This document shows, piece after piece, positions 19,746 through 28,130 of a DNA stretch of 64,000 bases. The translations under genes and the position numbers were made by a program. The notes under the pieces are model-generated. The model saw only the letters and a list, made by a program, of their open reading frames with translations. It searched no databases and was not told the origin of the DNA. This stretch comes from Nocardiopsis sp. FR4 (GTDB lineage Bacteria > Actinomycetota > Actinomycetes > Streptosporangiales > Streptosporangiaceae): the NCBI RefSeq assembly GCF_009830945.1, contig NZ_VWVV01000004.1, positions 124,001-188,000 on the forward strand. The letters are read 5' to 3'. Every line of letters begins with the position of its first letter. Within the stretch, counting starts at the first letter, position 1.

Positions 19746-20744
19746 ATGGACCTCGAACTCCGCCACCTGCGCACCCTCTGCCTTCTGGCCGACACCGGCA
19801 GCGTGACCAAGGCGGCCGCCGCGCTCTCCACCTCCCAGCCGGCGCTGACCACCCAGCTCCAGCGGATCGAGCGCGAGGTCGGAGGGGCGCTGTTCCACCG
19901 GGGACGCTCCGGTGTGCGCCCCACCGAACTGGGCGAGTTCGTACTGGTGCGCGCGCGCTCGGTCCTGCTGTCCATGGACGACCTGCTGCACGACATCACC
20001 GCGCGCGGCGCCTCCCCCGCGACCCTGCGCGTGGGCGGGGTGGGACCGCTGACCATAGAGCTGTCGGCCCGCTTGCCGGAGGTCTTCCCCCGCGTCCCCG
20101 TGCACGTGCGCACCGAGTACTCCCCCAAGCTGGTCACCGACCTGGTGCGCGCGGGCCGGCTGGACCTGGGGACCACGATCGACTACGTGGACCGCGACCT
20201 GTCCACGGACGGGCCGCTGTCCTGGGCGATGCTGTCGGTGGAACCGCTGCACGTGGCGCTGTGGGCCGACCACCCCCAGGCCGCCAGACCCCTGGTCCGG
20301 CTGGGCGACCTCGCGGACTGCCCCTGGGCGCTCACCCCGCCCGACGGCACCGGCTGGCCGGAGTGCTTCTACCTGGCCTGCCAGCGGGCCGGGTTCACCC
20401 CCGACGTGCCCTACCGGCTCCACGACCGCTCCGAGATCCGCGACCTGATCGCGGACCGGCGGGCGGTCGCGCCCTGCCAGCCCGACTTCGACAGCGGCCC
20501 GGACGTGGTGGTCCGCCCTCTGGAGGGCGCGCCCATACAGCTGCGCCACCTGCTGGTGTGGCGGCGCGACAGCCCGATCCACCAGGCCTCGGACAGCATC
20601 GCCCGGCTGGCCCGGGAGATCCTGCGCGACTCCTCGCGCACGCCGGAGCGTGCGTGCGGTGGAGCGCGGTCCGGGACCGCCGGAGCCGGCGGACCGCTGT
20701 CCGTCCGCGCCTCCGGTCAGATGTCAGGATCCCTCGACGCCTGA
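19746..20744 (+). CDS. LysR family transcriptional regulator
   Basis: 332 aa. The N-terminal helix-turn-helix 'LRHLRTLCLLADTGSVTKAA...SQPALTTQLQRIEREVG' is classic LysR, followed by a periplasmic-binding-protein-like effector domain. The last 35 residues, rich in Arg/Gly/Ser, extend past the usual end and overlap the convergent membrane-protein gene by 28 bases. Divergent from the acyl-CoA dehydrogenase 220 bases away, the usual LysR-target arrangement. Confidence 0.9.
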   Translation: MDLELRHLRTLCLLADTGSVTKAAAALSTSQPALTTQLQRIEREVGGALFHRGRSGVRPTELGEFVLVRARSVLLSMDDLLHDITARGASPATLRVGGVGPLTIELSARLPEVFPRVPVHVRTEYSPKLVTDLVRAGRLDLGTTIDYVDRDLSTDGPLSWAMLSVEPLHVALWADHPQAARPLVRLGDLADCPWALTPPDGTGWPECFYLACQRAGFTPDVPYRLHDRSEIRDLIADRRAVAPCQPDFDSGPDVVVRPLEGAPIQLRHLLVWRRDSPIHQASDSIARLAREILRDSSRTPERACGGARSGTAGAGGPLSVRASGQMSGSLDA

Positions 20745-21187
20745 CCGGCCGGCACGGGCCTCCCCCGCCGCAGGACCGGAAGCAGCGCCCACACGCCCAG
20801 GGCCGCGCCCACGAGGATGATCAGGGCCGTGGCGATCCATTCGTGCGACCCGTCGGGGTGGTAGACGCGGTTGGTGGCGCCGATGTCCACGGCCGCCGTC
20901 CGCGTCCCGGCGTCGCAGGTGTCTCCGCCGGCCAGGTAGACCCCCTCCCGCTCCACCGAGCCGTCGTCGGCGCGGTAGTCGCCGTAGCAGGTGCAGGACT
21001 CGTGTCCAAGGTGGCTGACGCACTCCTCCCTGACCGCGGTGAACCGCCCGGGGTCCCCGTCGGCGCGGGCCGCGCGGACGACCCGGTCGACGTTTCCCGC
21101 GCCCAGGTACACCAGCAGCACGGCCAGGACGAGCACAACCACCTGGAACGCGCCCATCCGGCGGTGCCCCGCTCCGGACCGGCTCAA
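20717..21187 (-). CDS. Two-helix membrane protein coupled to the unbV-unbU operon
   Basis: 156 aa from a TTG preceded by GGAGAGGGGGA; the TTG overlaps the stop codon of the previous gene (TTGA). One N-terminal helix ('FQVVVLVLAVLLVYLG') and one C-terminal helix ('WIATALIILVGAALGVWALL') flank an extracytoplasmic loop of about 75 residues with four cysteines ('EECVSHLGHESCTCYGDY', 'GGDTCDAG') that could form disulfides or bind a metal. No family recognised. Last of four genes linked by start/stop overlaps, so it probably works with the UnbV-UnbU membrane complex. Confidence 0.65.
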   Translation of the reverse strand: MSRSGAGHRRMGAFQVVVLVLAVLLVYLGAGNVDRVVRAARADGDPGRFTAVREECVSHLGHESCTCYGDYRADDGSVEREGVYLAGGDTCDAGTRTAAVDIGATNRVYHPDGSHEWIATALIILVGAALGVWALLPVLRRGRPVPAGQASRDPDI

Positions 21188-21765
21188 CGGTCCCCCTCTC
21201 CGGGGGCCGTGTGGTCAGCGCACCCGCAGACCATGAGCCGGCGTTCGGCCGGTCCGGGCCGGGTGTGCAGGTACATGGCGACGAGCATCGGTGCGAAGAC
21301 CAGGGCGTTGTAGAGCAGGTGCAGCTCCACCCGCGGTATCAGCAGCTGGATGAGGCTGGTGGGGTCCTCGCGGCCGGCGACGCGGACGCCGCTCAGGGCC
21401 TGGAGCAGGAGCAGGAAGTGCTCCAGGTGGTGCCACACCTGGATCCAGAGCGAGATCTTCCACCAGGTGCGCGCACGCCCGGTGAAGCCCGGCAGCAGGA
21501 GCGCCAGCCCCACGAGCATCACCAGGGCGTAGCCGTAGTGCATCCACTCGGAGCTGACCAGCCACGGGAAGGGGATGCCCAGCACTCCGCGCGCTTCGGC
21601 CAGCGGCCAGTCCAGGACGTAGAGCTGGACTGCCTGGGCGAGGTGCTCGGCCCAGTGGGCGATCACCACCACCATGAACAGCTGCACCCAGGTCCTGTGG
21701 CCTCGGGTGTTCACCTGTTGGAGCCGGTCGTGGTACCGCCGACTCACGGTCTCCCTCATCGTCAT
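21184..21765 (-). CDS. Histidine-rich multi-pass membrane protein of the unbV-unbU operon
   Basis: 193 aa with an ATGA overlap onto the unbU stop. About four membrane helices. Each carries acidic/histidine clusters: 'IAHWAEHLAQAVQ', 'SEWMHYGYALVML', 'QVWHHLEHFLLLL' and 'RVELHLLYNALVF'. Two of the clusters share the form HxxEH, which suggests a bound metal, haem or quinone inside the membrane. It is not UnbL (DUF1702). I do not recognise a named family; its fixed place after unbU and the coupling argue for a subunit of the same electron-transfer-like complex. Confidence 0.7.
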   Translation of the reverse strand: MTMRETVSRRYHDRLQQVNTRGHRTWVQLFMVVVIAHWAEHLAQAVQLYVLDWPLAEARGVLGIPFPWLVSSEWMHYGYALVMLVGLALLLPGFTGRARTWWKISLWIQVWHHLEHFLLLLQALSGVRVAGREDPTSLIQLLIPRVELHLLYNALVFAPMLVAMYLHTRPGPAERRLMVCGCADHTAPGEGDR

Positions 21766-22757
21766 CGGACGCTCCCGGGGGTGGATGCGGTGGCTTCTGG
21801 GGCGGGGGTGCGGGCGGTCAGGGGCGCGGACAGGAGGATCACGCCGCGCAGCGCGCAGACGATCACCAGGGCGAAGAAGAGGCCGAACACGACGTGCCAG
21901 GTCACCAGAAGGGCGTAGACGGCCGCCACCGAGACCCCGAAGACGACCTGGTTCCGCGGTTTGTGGGGTGTCGTCCCGGGATCGGTGATCATGTAGTTGG
22001 TGAAGAGGATGAACGCCAGCCCGGTCATGGGCAGCAGGGCCGCGACCAGCGCGTGGTCGAACAGCAGCCAGCGCACCACGGCTTGGGCGGCGAATCCGCC
22101 CACCCAGCCAAGGATGAGCGGCCACCGGCCGCTCAGACGGACGTTGAGCATGGTCCCGGCCATGAGGATCCCGAGGGGCAGCAGCCAGTCCAGCGCCCCG
22201 GACGTGTTGTTGGTGAAGTGGTAGGGCGGCGCGATTCCGACCCAGGGGAAGAGCACCAGCGTGACCGCGATGCCGAAGTTGGACGGGTTGAGGAAGTGGC
22301 GCCTGCGGCCCCGCACGGGGATGCGGATCAGGTGCTTGCCGACCACGGCGACGGTGACGGCGAAGAGGTAGGGCCAGAGCGACTCGTTGCCCCACAGCAG
22401 CATCGCGCACGCCAGCCCGGCTATGTGGGTGGGCAGCAGGTAGGTGACCAGTGCGCCGGGACCGCCGGCGTAGCCGGGCGCGCGCCCCTCGGCCCGTGCT
22501 CCCAGGGCCTCCATGGCCAGGTCGACCGCGTACCCCACCAGCACGGCCGCGATCGGGGTGATCGGGGACTGCTCGAACCCCAGGAAGAGGTGGCCGAGCA
22601 CGGTGAAGACCGTGATGCTGGTCGCGAACATGCGCAGGGCCTTGACCCTGTTGTCGGGCGCGGGCCGCGCGGCGGGGGTGTCCGGTGGCGCGGCCGGAGG
22701 CCGTTCGTGCGCTGTCTCGCTGACGTCCACGGGCGCGGACGGTCGTGTCGCTGTCAT
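21762..22757 (-). CDS. unbU: UnbU, enediyne-associated RnfD/NqrB-like membrane protein
   Basis: 331 aa, ATG overlapping the unbV stop (ATGA). A cytoplasmic Pro/Ala-rich N-terminus (about 45 residues) is followed by about ten membrane segments. The pattern 'LFLGFEQSPITPIAAVLVGYAVDLAMEAL', read as two parts, together with 'RRHFLNPSNFGIAVTLVLFPW' and 'LFTNYMITDPGTTPHKPRNQ', is that of UnbU, the RnfD/NqrB-like protein found beside enediyne PKS genes. Rnf-type subunits bind flavin and move electrons across the membrane; the role in enediyne producers is not settled. Unlike true RnfD it stands without other rnf genes. Confidence 0.85.
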   Translation of the reverse strand: MTATRPSAPVDVSETAHERPPAAPPDTPAARPAPDNRVKALRMFATSITVFTVLGHLFLGFEQSPITPIAAVLVGYAVDLAMEALGARAEGRAPGYAGGPGALVTYLLPTHIAGLACAMLLWGNESLWPYLFAVTVAVVGKHLIRIPVRGRRRHFLNPSNFGIAVTLVLFPWVGIAPPYHFTNNTSGALDWLLPLGILMAGTMLNVRLSGRWPLILGWVGGFAAQAVVRWLLFDHALVAALLPMTGLAFILFTNYMITDPGTTPHKPRNQVVFGVSVAAVYALLVTWHVVFGLFFALVIVCALRGVILLSAPLTARTPAPEATASTPGSVR

Positions 22758-24658
22758 CGGATCTCCGCTGTTCCGTCGTCGTGGAGGTGGATCGTGTGGG
22801 TTCCGGGGCCCACGTCCGCGTCGGCGGTGTGCACGCCGCCGTCCGTGTCCCGCCAGGAGAGGGTGAGGGGAAGGGCTCCGTCCGGCGCGGCGGCCAGGTG
22901 CAGGGTGTCGGCGGACACGCCCACGTGGCCGTTGGCGGGGAAGAGCTGGCGCTTCTGGTCGGGTGAGCCCCCCTCGCGCACGGTCACGCTCGCTCCGATG
23001 GCGGGCCTCCACCGGTCCGGGGCCGCCGACGCGGGGACCATCAGCCGGAGGCTGACGCCGGGCGGCGCCCCGGGGGCCTCGTTGATCAGCACCTGGGAGT
23101 CCTCCCACTGGTTGGCGACCACGGCGTCCAGGAGGCCGTCGCCGTTGACGTCGCCCAGGGCGAAGGCCCGGGAGACCCGGGGTTCGTCCAGGCCGAGCTG
23201 CGGAGCGGCGTCGGCGTAGCGCCCCTCGGGACCGCGCACCCAGAACGGGTTGTGCTCGTTTCCGGACAGGTCGTCGCCGGGCTGGAAGTTCGGCCACGCC
23301 CACGGGTACCGGAGCAGCTCGTCGTTGCCCATCGCCAGCTCCTGCAGTTGGGGCCAGCGGTCGGTGTCGCCCTTGAGGAAGCCCGTGGCCTGGAACAGCT
23401 CCTCGGTTCCGTCGTTGTTGAAGTCGCCGGCCTTGACGTCCCACGACCAACCGCTCCGGGACAGGCCGAGGGGCTCGCTCTCCTGGCTGTAGGGGACCTC
23501 GCCGTCCAGGAGGTCGGCGCCCTCGCCGGTGGGCACGAACGCGAAGTTGCTCTCGTGCAGGGCGTAGGGGGTGGTGATGTTGCTGACCACGATCGTCGGC
23601 AGGTCGGCCCCCTCCCCGTAGGTGAAGGCCACGCCCATGCCCTTGTAGGAGCCGTTGCCCAGGACGCTGGACTTGGGCGTGAACAGGTCCCTGTCGCCAC
23701 GGAGGGCCTCCAGGGACACGTCGCCGGGCGTGGAGCGGTTGACCAGCAGGTGGTCGTTGCCGAAGTCGTTGGCCAGGTAGAGGTCGGGAAGGGAGTTGCC
23801 GGTCAGGTCCTGGAAGCCGACCGCCAGTGTCCAGCCGGTGGTCGCGGGTTCGGGCAGGGCGGTGCTGGCGTCGGTGATGACGGGCGGGGTGTCGGGCTCT
23901 CCGGTGGGTTGGGTGAGGAGGAGGCGGTTGCGGCCCGCGTTGGAGGCCAGGCCCATACCGTCCTGCATCTGCATACGGGTCTCGTCGTCGGCCCCGGTGT
24001 CCAGTACGCGGGCGCCGTCCGGGAAGTAGTTGCCGACGAGGATGTCGAGGCTGCCCGAGCCGTCCAGGTCGGCCACGTTCAGGGCCGTGGTGTTCCACAC
24101 CTGCATGGGCTCGACGAGTTCGTGGGAGGAGAAGCCGTCCGCGGTGGGAGGGCCGTCCGGGCCGGAGGTGTTGAGGAACACCACCGGTGACCTGCCCCAG
24201 TAGTAGACGATCAGGTCGGTGTCGCCGTCCTCGTCGAGGTCGGCGGGGACGCACCCCATGGGGGCCATCGTGTCGTCGTAGGGCAGGTCGGGGACGAGCT
24301 CCACCACGGGGTAGGCGTCGGCTCCGCTGCCGGGGACGGAGCGCAGGGTGACGCTGTCGTCCCTGGGGTCGACCAGGCACGCGTCGGCGGGCCGCCCCAG
24401 GCCGCGCAGGTCGGTGAGGGAGACTCCCGCCCCCACGGCGGAGATCCAGCCCCGGAAGTGCTCCAGGTCCGGTGCCACGTCGCGCTCGGTCCGGGCGTCC
24501 GGCGGTGCCGAGTTGAGGTCGAGCACGGAGAACGAGAAGGGGGCGGCCAGGTCGGCGGCCTCGGCACCGCTTGGGGACGGGCGAACCGTCATGGCCGCCA
24601 GAGCGCCGACGAGTATGACGGCGACGGCGATCCTGAGCAGCTGGAAAGTCAACCGCAT
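22754..24658 (-). CDS. unbV: UnbV, enediyne-associated FG-GAP/CRTAC1-like exported protein
   Basis: 634 aa; the ATG follows AGAGGAG, and an in-frame start further upstream lacks this. An N-terminal signal/anchor helix ('LLRIAVAVILVGALAAM') sends it outside. The body has at least five calcium-type FG-GAP repeats: 'DLDEDGDTDLIVYYWG', 'DLDGSGSLDILVGNYF', 'LTGNSLPDLYLANDFG', 'DFNNDGTEELFQATG', 'DVNGDGLLDAVVANQW', forming a beta propeller. The C-terminal UnbV/ASPIC domain starts at 'IGASVTVREGG' and contains 'ANGHVGVSADTLHL'. UnbV and UnbU are among the few proteins conserved across enediyne loci, so they identify the cluster type. First gene of a four-gene overlapping operon. Confidence 0.88.
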   Translation of the reverse strand: MRLTFQLLRIAVAVILVGALAAMTVRPSPSGAEAADLAAPFSFSVLDLNSAPPDARTERDVAPDLEHFRGWISAVGAGVSLTDLRGLGRPADACLVDPRDDSVTLRSVPGSGADAYPVVELVPDLPYDDTMAPMGCVPADLDEDGDTDLIVYYWGRSPVVFLNTSGPDGPPTADGFSSHELVEPMQVWNTTALNVADLDGSGSLDILVGNYFPDGARVLDTGADDETRMQMQDGMGLASNAGRNRLLLTQPTGEPDTPPVITDASTALPEPATTGWTLAVGFQDLTGNSLPDLYLANDFGNDHLLVNRSTPGDVSLEALRGDRDLFTPKSSVLGNGSYKGMGVAFTYGEGADLPTIVVSNITTPYALHESNFAFVPTGEGADLLDGEVPYSQESEPLGLSRSGWSWDVKAGDFNNDGTEELFQATGFLKGDTDRWPQLQELAMGNDELLRYPWAWPNFQPGDDLSGNEHNPFWVRGPEGRYADAAPQLGLDEPRVSRAFALGDVNGDGLLDAVVANQWEDSQVLINEAPGAPPGVSLRLMVPASAAPDRWRPAIGASVTVREGGSPDQKRQLFPANGHVGVSADTLHLAAAPDGALPLTLSWRDTDGGVHTADADVGPGTHTIHLHDDGTAEIR

Positions 24659-24990
24659 CAACGCTCCTCTGAGAGGTGGAAGTCGATCCCGGATGCCCTC
24701 CATCGTGAGTCGCCGCGGGGGTACCGTCCTCTTCCGGCTTGCTCTCCGCTACGCAGCGCGCGGAGTCCCGCACGGATAGAGAAGAGGGGCCGGAAACCCC
24801 GTACACCGGGGCCCGTCCCGCCCCGCGGAGCGGACTCGCCCGCCGCGGGGCCCGGGGCGCGGGACCGGACGAGGCGCGTCGGCCGGTCCCCGCGAAATCC
24901 GGTGTCGCGTTGAGACCAACCGATGTGCAACTATATGAAAAGTAAGTGATTGTCGATCTCCGGTCACCGCCCCGCGACGTGGGAGTCCTG
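24659..24990. other. Divergent intergenic region, unbV / P450
   Basis: 332 bases. The half near unbV is GC-rich and shows no signal I recognise beyond the AGAGGAG ribosome site. The half near the P450 turns AT-rich and contains its promoter. An in-frame GTG at 24946 would extend the P450 by 15 residues but lacks a ribosome site. Confidence 0.5.
24910..24937 (+). promoter_or_regulatory. Promoter of the P450 gene
   Basis: TTGAGA (24910-24915), 16-base spacer, TATATG (24932-24937), in the AT-rich island before the cytochrome P450. Transcription would begin near 24944, giving a leader of about 45 bases. Confidence 0.5.
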
Positions 24991-26223
24991 ATGCAGCCAC
25001 CCTCCTCCGGAGACGCCCCGCCCGATGACGCCGACGTGTTCCCCCTGGCCAGGAACTGCCCCTTCGCCCCACCGGAGGCGTACGAGCGCAGGCGGCGCGA
25101 ACGGCCCCTGGCCCCCGTCCGGATGCTGGGCGGGAACGAGGCCTGGATGGTCACCCGGTACGAGGACGTACGGGCCGTGCTCGGCCATCCGCACACGAGC
25201 GCGGACCGGCGCAGGCACGGCTTCCCGCGTTTCGCCCCGGCCACCGAGGAGCAGAGGCGCGACTCGTTCTTCCGCGCACCCCTGAACTGGCAGGACCCCC
25301 CGGAGCACACACGGACCCGGAGCCGGCTCGTCGGGGAGTTCACGGTGCGCCGCGTGGACCGGCTCCGCCCCCGCATCCAGGAGATCGTGGACGGGTGCGT
25401 GGACCGGATGCTGCGCGCCGGCGGACCGCTGGACCTCGTCCGGCACCTGGCCCTGCCGGTTCCGTCGAGGGTGGTCTGCGAGATCCTCGGCGTCCCCTAC
25501 GCGGAGCACGAGCGTTTCGAGGCCGCGACCGCCCTGATGATGGACCGGAGCGTCCCCGCCCCCGAGCGCGCCCGGGCGGCGCGCTCGGTGCGCTCGTACC
25601 TGGAGGGGGTCGTGGCCGACAAGGAGCGCGCGCCCGGGGACGACCTCCTCAGCCGACTCGCCCACGGCGCCGGCGGAGAAGGGGGCCCCGACCGGGACGA
25701 GCTCGCCAGCACGGCGTTCGTCCTCCTCGTCGCGGGGCACATCACCACGTCGAGCATGATCGCCCTGGGAGTGCTGGCCCTGTCCCAGCACCCGGAGCAG
25801 CTGGCGCTGATGCTCTCCCGGCCCGAGCGCGTCCCCGGGGCCGTGGAGGAGCTCCTGCGCTACTGCAGCATCGTGGAGGCGGCCACCTCCCGGACGGCGG
25901 TGGCGGACCTGGAGATCGCGGGGGTGCGGATCCGGGACGGCGACGGACTGGTCACGGTGGTGCAGACCGCCAACCGCGACCCGGAGGTCTTCGAGCGGCC
26001 CGACGAGCTCGACATCGAACGGCGCGGGCGACCGCACCTGGCGTTCGGCTTCGGACGCCACCACTGCCTGGGCAAGAACCTGGCCCGCGCGGAGCTCCAG
26101 ATCACCCTCGGCACCCTCTTCCGGCGCATCCCCTCCCTGCGGGCGGCGGTGCCGCTGGACGAGGTGGCCTTCAGGCGGACCTCGAACATCTACGGCGTCG
26201 ACGAACTCCCCGTGACGTGGTGA
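24991..26223 (+). CDS. Cytochrome P450
   Basis: 410 aa. Class I bacterial P450 that needs ferredoxin partners. It has the I-helix oxygen-binding 'VLLVAGHITTSSMIAL', the K-helix ExxR in 'AVEELLRYCS' and the haem loop 'LAFGFGRHHCLGKNLARAEL' with its cysteine ligand. The ATG at 24991 is chosen because GGGAG lies five bases ahead. It heads a probable unit with the TylF-like methyltransferase 85 bases downstream. In an enediyne locus it could oxidise the core, an aromatic unit or a sugar nitrogen; the substrate cannot be told. Confidence 0.92.
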   Translation: MQPPSSGDAPPDDADVFPLARNCPFAPPEAYERRRRERPLAPVRMLGGNEAWMVTRYEDVRAVLGHPHTSADRRRHGFPRFAPATEEQRRDSFFRAPLNWQDPPEHTRTRSRLVGEFTVRRVDRLRPRIQEIVDGCVDRMLRAGGPLDLVRHLALPVPSRVVCEILGVPYAEHERFEAATALMMDRSVPAPERARAARSVRSYLEGVVADKERAPGDDLLSRLAHGAGGEGGPDRDELASTAFVLLVAGHITTSSMIALGVLALSQHPEQLALMLSRPERVPGAVEELLRYCSIVEAATSRTAVADLEIAGVRIRDGDGLVTVVQTANRDPEVFERPDELDIERRGRPHLAFGFGRHHCLGKNLARAELQITLGTLFRRIPSLRAAVPLDEVAFRRTSNIYGVDELPVTW

Positions 26224-26308
26224 GCCCCGCGACCAGCACCCGACGCCCCGGGGTCCCCCGACCCCGCGCCCAGCCCGGACCGAACCCCCAGGAAACAGGT
26301 GAGAACCC

Positions 26309-27082
26309 ATGAAGGACACCGGCGGCACGGCTCCCAGCGCCTTCCCACACGACTCCGAGGCGGAACTGCTCACCCGCCGGACCCTGGCCCGGCTGCTCGC
26401 CGAGACCCCGATCCCCGAGGAGGAGCTCGTCGACGCCCTCCCCCTCTACCTCCGCAGGCAGCAGCTCGCCGACCTGCTCTCCATGGACGCCCTCTACCGG
26501 ATGGTCCTCGACATCCCGGGCGTGATCATGGAGTTCGGCGTCCGCCACGGCCGCCACCTCGGTGCGTTCACCGCCCTGCGCGGGGTCCACGAACCCTATA
26601 ACCCCTTCCGCCGGGTGGTCGGATTCGACACGTTCACCGGGTTTCCCGACGTCTCGCCGGTGGACGAGGTGAGCCCGAGCGCCGTAGTCGGCAGGTTCGC
26701 CCTGCCGGAGGGCTACCCCGACCACCTGCGGGCCGTGATCGCGGCGCACGAGTCGGCCGAGCACCTGCGGCACATCAGCGACCGCACCATCGTCGTCGAG
26801 GGCGACGTGCGGGAGACCCTGCCGCGCTACCTGGAGGACAACCCCCACACGGTGGTGGCCCTGGCCTACTTCGATCTGGACGTCTACGAACCGAGCCGCC
26901 GCGTCCTGGAACTCATCCGCCCCTACCTCACCAGGGGCAGCGTGCTCGCCTTCGACGAACTCGACCACCCGAAGTGGCCGGGGGAGAACGTGGCGGTGCG
27001 GGAAACGCTGGGACTCGGCGCCGGCGGGTTCCGCCTCCTCCCCGGCCGCCCCGCACCCGCATATCTCCGGTGGCCCGGCTGA
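26309..27082 (+). CDS. TylF/MycF-type sugar O-methyltransferase
   Basis: 257 aa; start after AGGAAACAGGTG. SAM- and magnesium-dependent methyltransferase: SAM motif 'IMEFGVRHGRHLGAFTAL', 'VVGFDTFTGFPDVSP', and the metal/acceptor region 'YFDLDVYEPSRRVLEL' followed by 'VLAFDELDHPKWPGE'. TylF and MycF methylate hydroxyls of deoxysugars already attached to macrolides; NovP and CalS11-type enzymes methylate other sugar hydroxyls. Next to rmlA and in a locus full of sugar genes, O-methylation of a deoxyhexose is the likely job. Confidence 0.85.
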   Translation: MKDTGGTAPSAFPHDSEAELLTRRTLARLLAETPIPEEELVDALPLYLRRQQLADLLSMDALYRMVLDIPGVIMEFGVRHGRHLGAFTALRGVHEPYNPFRRVVGFDTFTGFPDVSPVDEVSPSAVVGRFALPEGYPDHLRAVIAAHESAEHLRHISDRTIVVEGDVRETLPRYLEDNPHTVVALAYFDLDVYEPSRRVLELIRPYLTRGSVLAFDELDHPKWPGENVAVRETLGLGAGGFRLLPGRPAPAYLRWPG

Positions 27083-27189
27083 CGCGGCGCACGGACCGGA
27101 AACGGAGAAGCGAAACCCCGAAAGAATAAAGAAAAACGTAGCGGAGAAGACATTGCCACTTCCCGCAGAAGAATGAAACAATCAAATTC

Positions 27190-28086
27190 ATGAAAGGAAT
27201 AATCCTCGCCGGAGGAAATGGCAGCAGACTTTACCCATTGACGAATTCCACCTCGAAACACCTGCTCCCGGTGTACGACAAACCCATGGTCTACTATCCG
27301 ATGGCGGTTCTCATGGAGGCGGGGATCCGGGACATCCTCCTGATCTCCACCCCGCGCGACCTACCCCAGTACCGGCTTCTCCTGGGCGACGGAAACCGGT
27401 TCGGCCTGCGAATCGAATATGCTGTCCAGGCGGAGCCCAACGGCCTGGCGGAGGCGTTCTCCATCGGCGCGGCATTCATCGGAACGGACGACGTCGCGCT
27501 GATCCTCGGCGACAACCTCTTCCACGGAGGAACGCTTCCCGGCATCCTGCGGGAGGCGGTGGCGGGGCTGGAGGGGTGCGTCCTCTTCGGCAGCGAGGTA
27601 CCCGACCCCCACCGCTACGGCGTCGCGGAGGTCGACCCCTCGGGCGTTCTGCTCTCCGTCGAGGAGAAACCCGAGCACCCCCGCTCCAGGACGGCCGTGA
27701 CCGGCCTGTACCTCTACGACAACCGGGTCCTGGACATCGCGGCCGGAATCAAGCCCTCCGACCGCGGGGAACTGGAGATCACCGACGTGAACCTCGCCTA
27801 CCTGGAGGAGGGGAGGGCGCGACTGGTGGACCTGGGGCCCGACGTCCTGTGGCTGGACGCGGGAACCGAGGAGTCGCTCCTGGACGCCGGATCCCGTGTA
27901 CGGGAGATCGCGCACCGCGACGGTGTGCGCGTCGCCTGCCTTGAGGAGGTCGCCCTGCGCAAGGGCTACATCGACGCCGACGCCTGCCTGGCGCTCGGCG
28001 CCGGGCTCAGGGGATCGCCCTACGGCGAGTACGTGGTCCGCGCCGCGCTCCGGGCGCGCATGCGCCCGGGAGCCGGGGACGGCTGA
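27190..28086 (+). CDS. rmlA: Glucose-1-phosphate thymidylyltransferase
   Basis: 298 aa. Makes dTDP-glucose from glucose-1-phosphate and dTTP, the entry to all 6-deoxyhexoses. Signature 'GIILAGGNGSRLYPLT', 'KHLLPVYDKPMVYYPM', 'LILGDNLFHG', 'EEKPEHPRS' and 'WLDAGTEESLLDA' are intact and the length is normal. The first 80 bases and the 100 bases before them are clearly AT-richer than the neighbours (AAT, AGA, TTA codons), unusual in this genome. The matching 4,6-dehydratase gene is at 29078 on the other strand. Ribosome site weak. Confidence 0.94.
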   Translation: MKGIILAGGNGSRLYPLTNSTSKHLLPVYDKPMVYYPMAVLMEAGIRDILLISTPRDLPQYRLLLGDGNRFGLRIEYAVQAEPNGLAEAFSIGAAFIGTDDVALILGDNLFHGGTLPGILREAVAGLEGCVLFGSEVPDPHRYGVAEVDPSGVLLSVEEKPEHPRSRTAVTGLYLYDNRVLDIAAGIKPSDRGELEITDVNLAYLEEGRARLVDLGPDVLWLDAGTEESLLDAGSRVREIAHRDGVRVACLEEVALRKGYIDADACLALGAGLRGSPYGEYVVRAALRARMRPGAGDG

Positions 28087-28090
28087 GCGG

Positions 28091-28125
28091 CCGGGGCGCC
28101 CGTGCCGGTGGCCCGGGCGCCCCGG
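28091..28125. terminator. Bidirectional terminator, rmlA / methyltransferase
   Basis: Perfect 12-bp inverted repeat CCGGGGCGCCCG / CGGGCGCCCCGG with an 11-base loop, in the 44-base gap between two convergent genes. Confidence 0.7.
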
Positions 28126-28130
28126 CACGG

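Noticed and set aside
22758..25376. Upstream extension of unbU into a 1204-codon open frame
   Set aside because: The extension is a shadow of unbV in another frame; unbU starts at the ATGA overlap at 22757.
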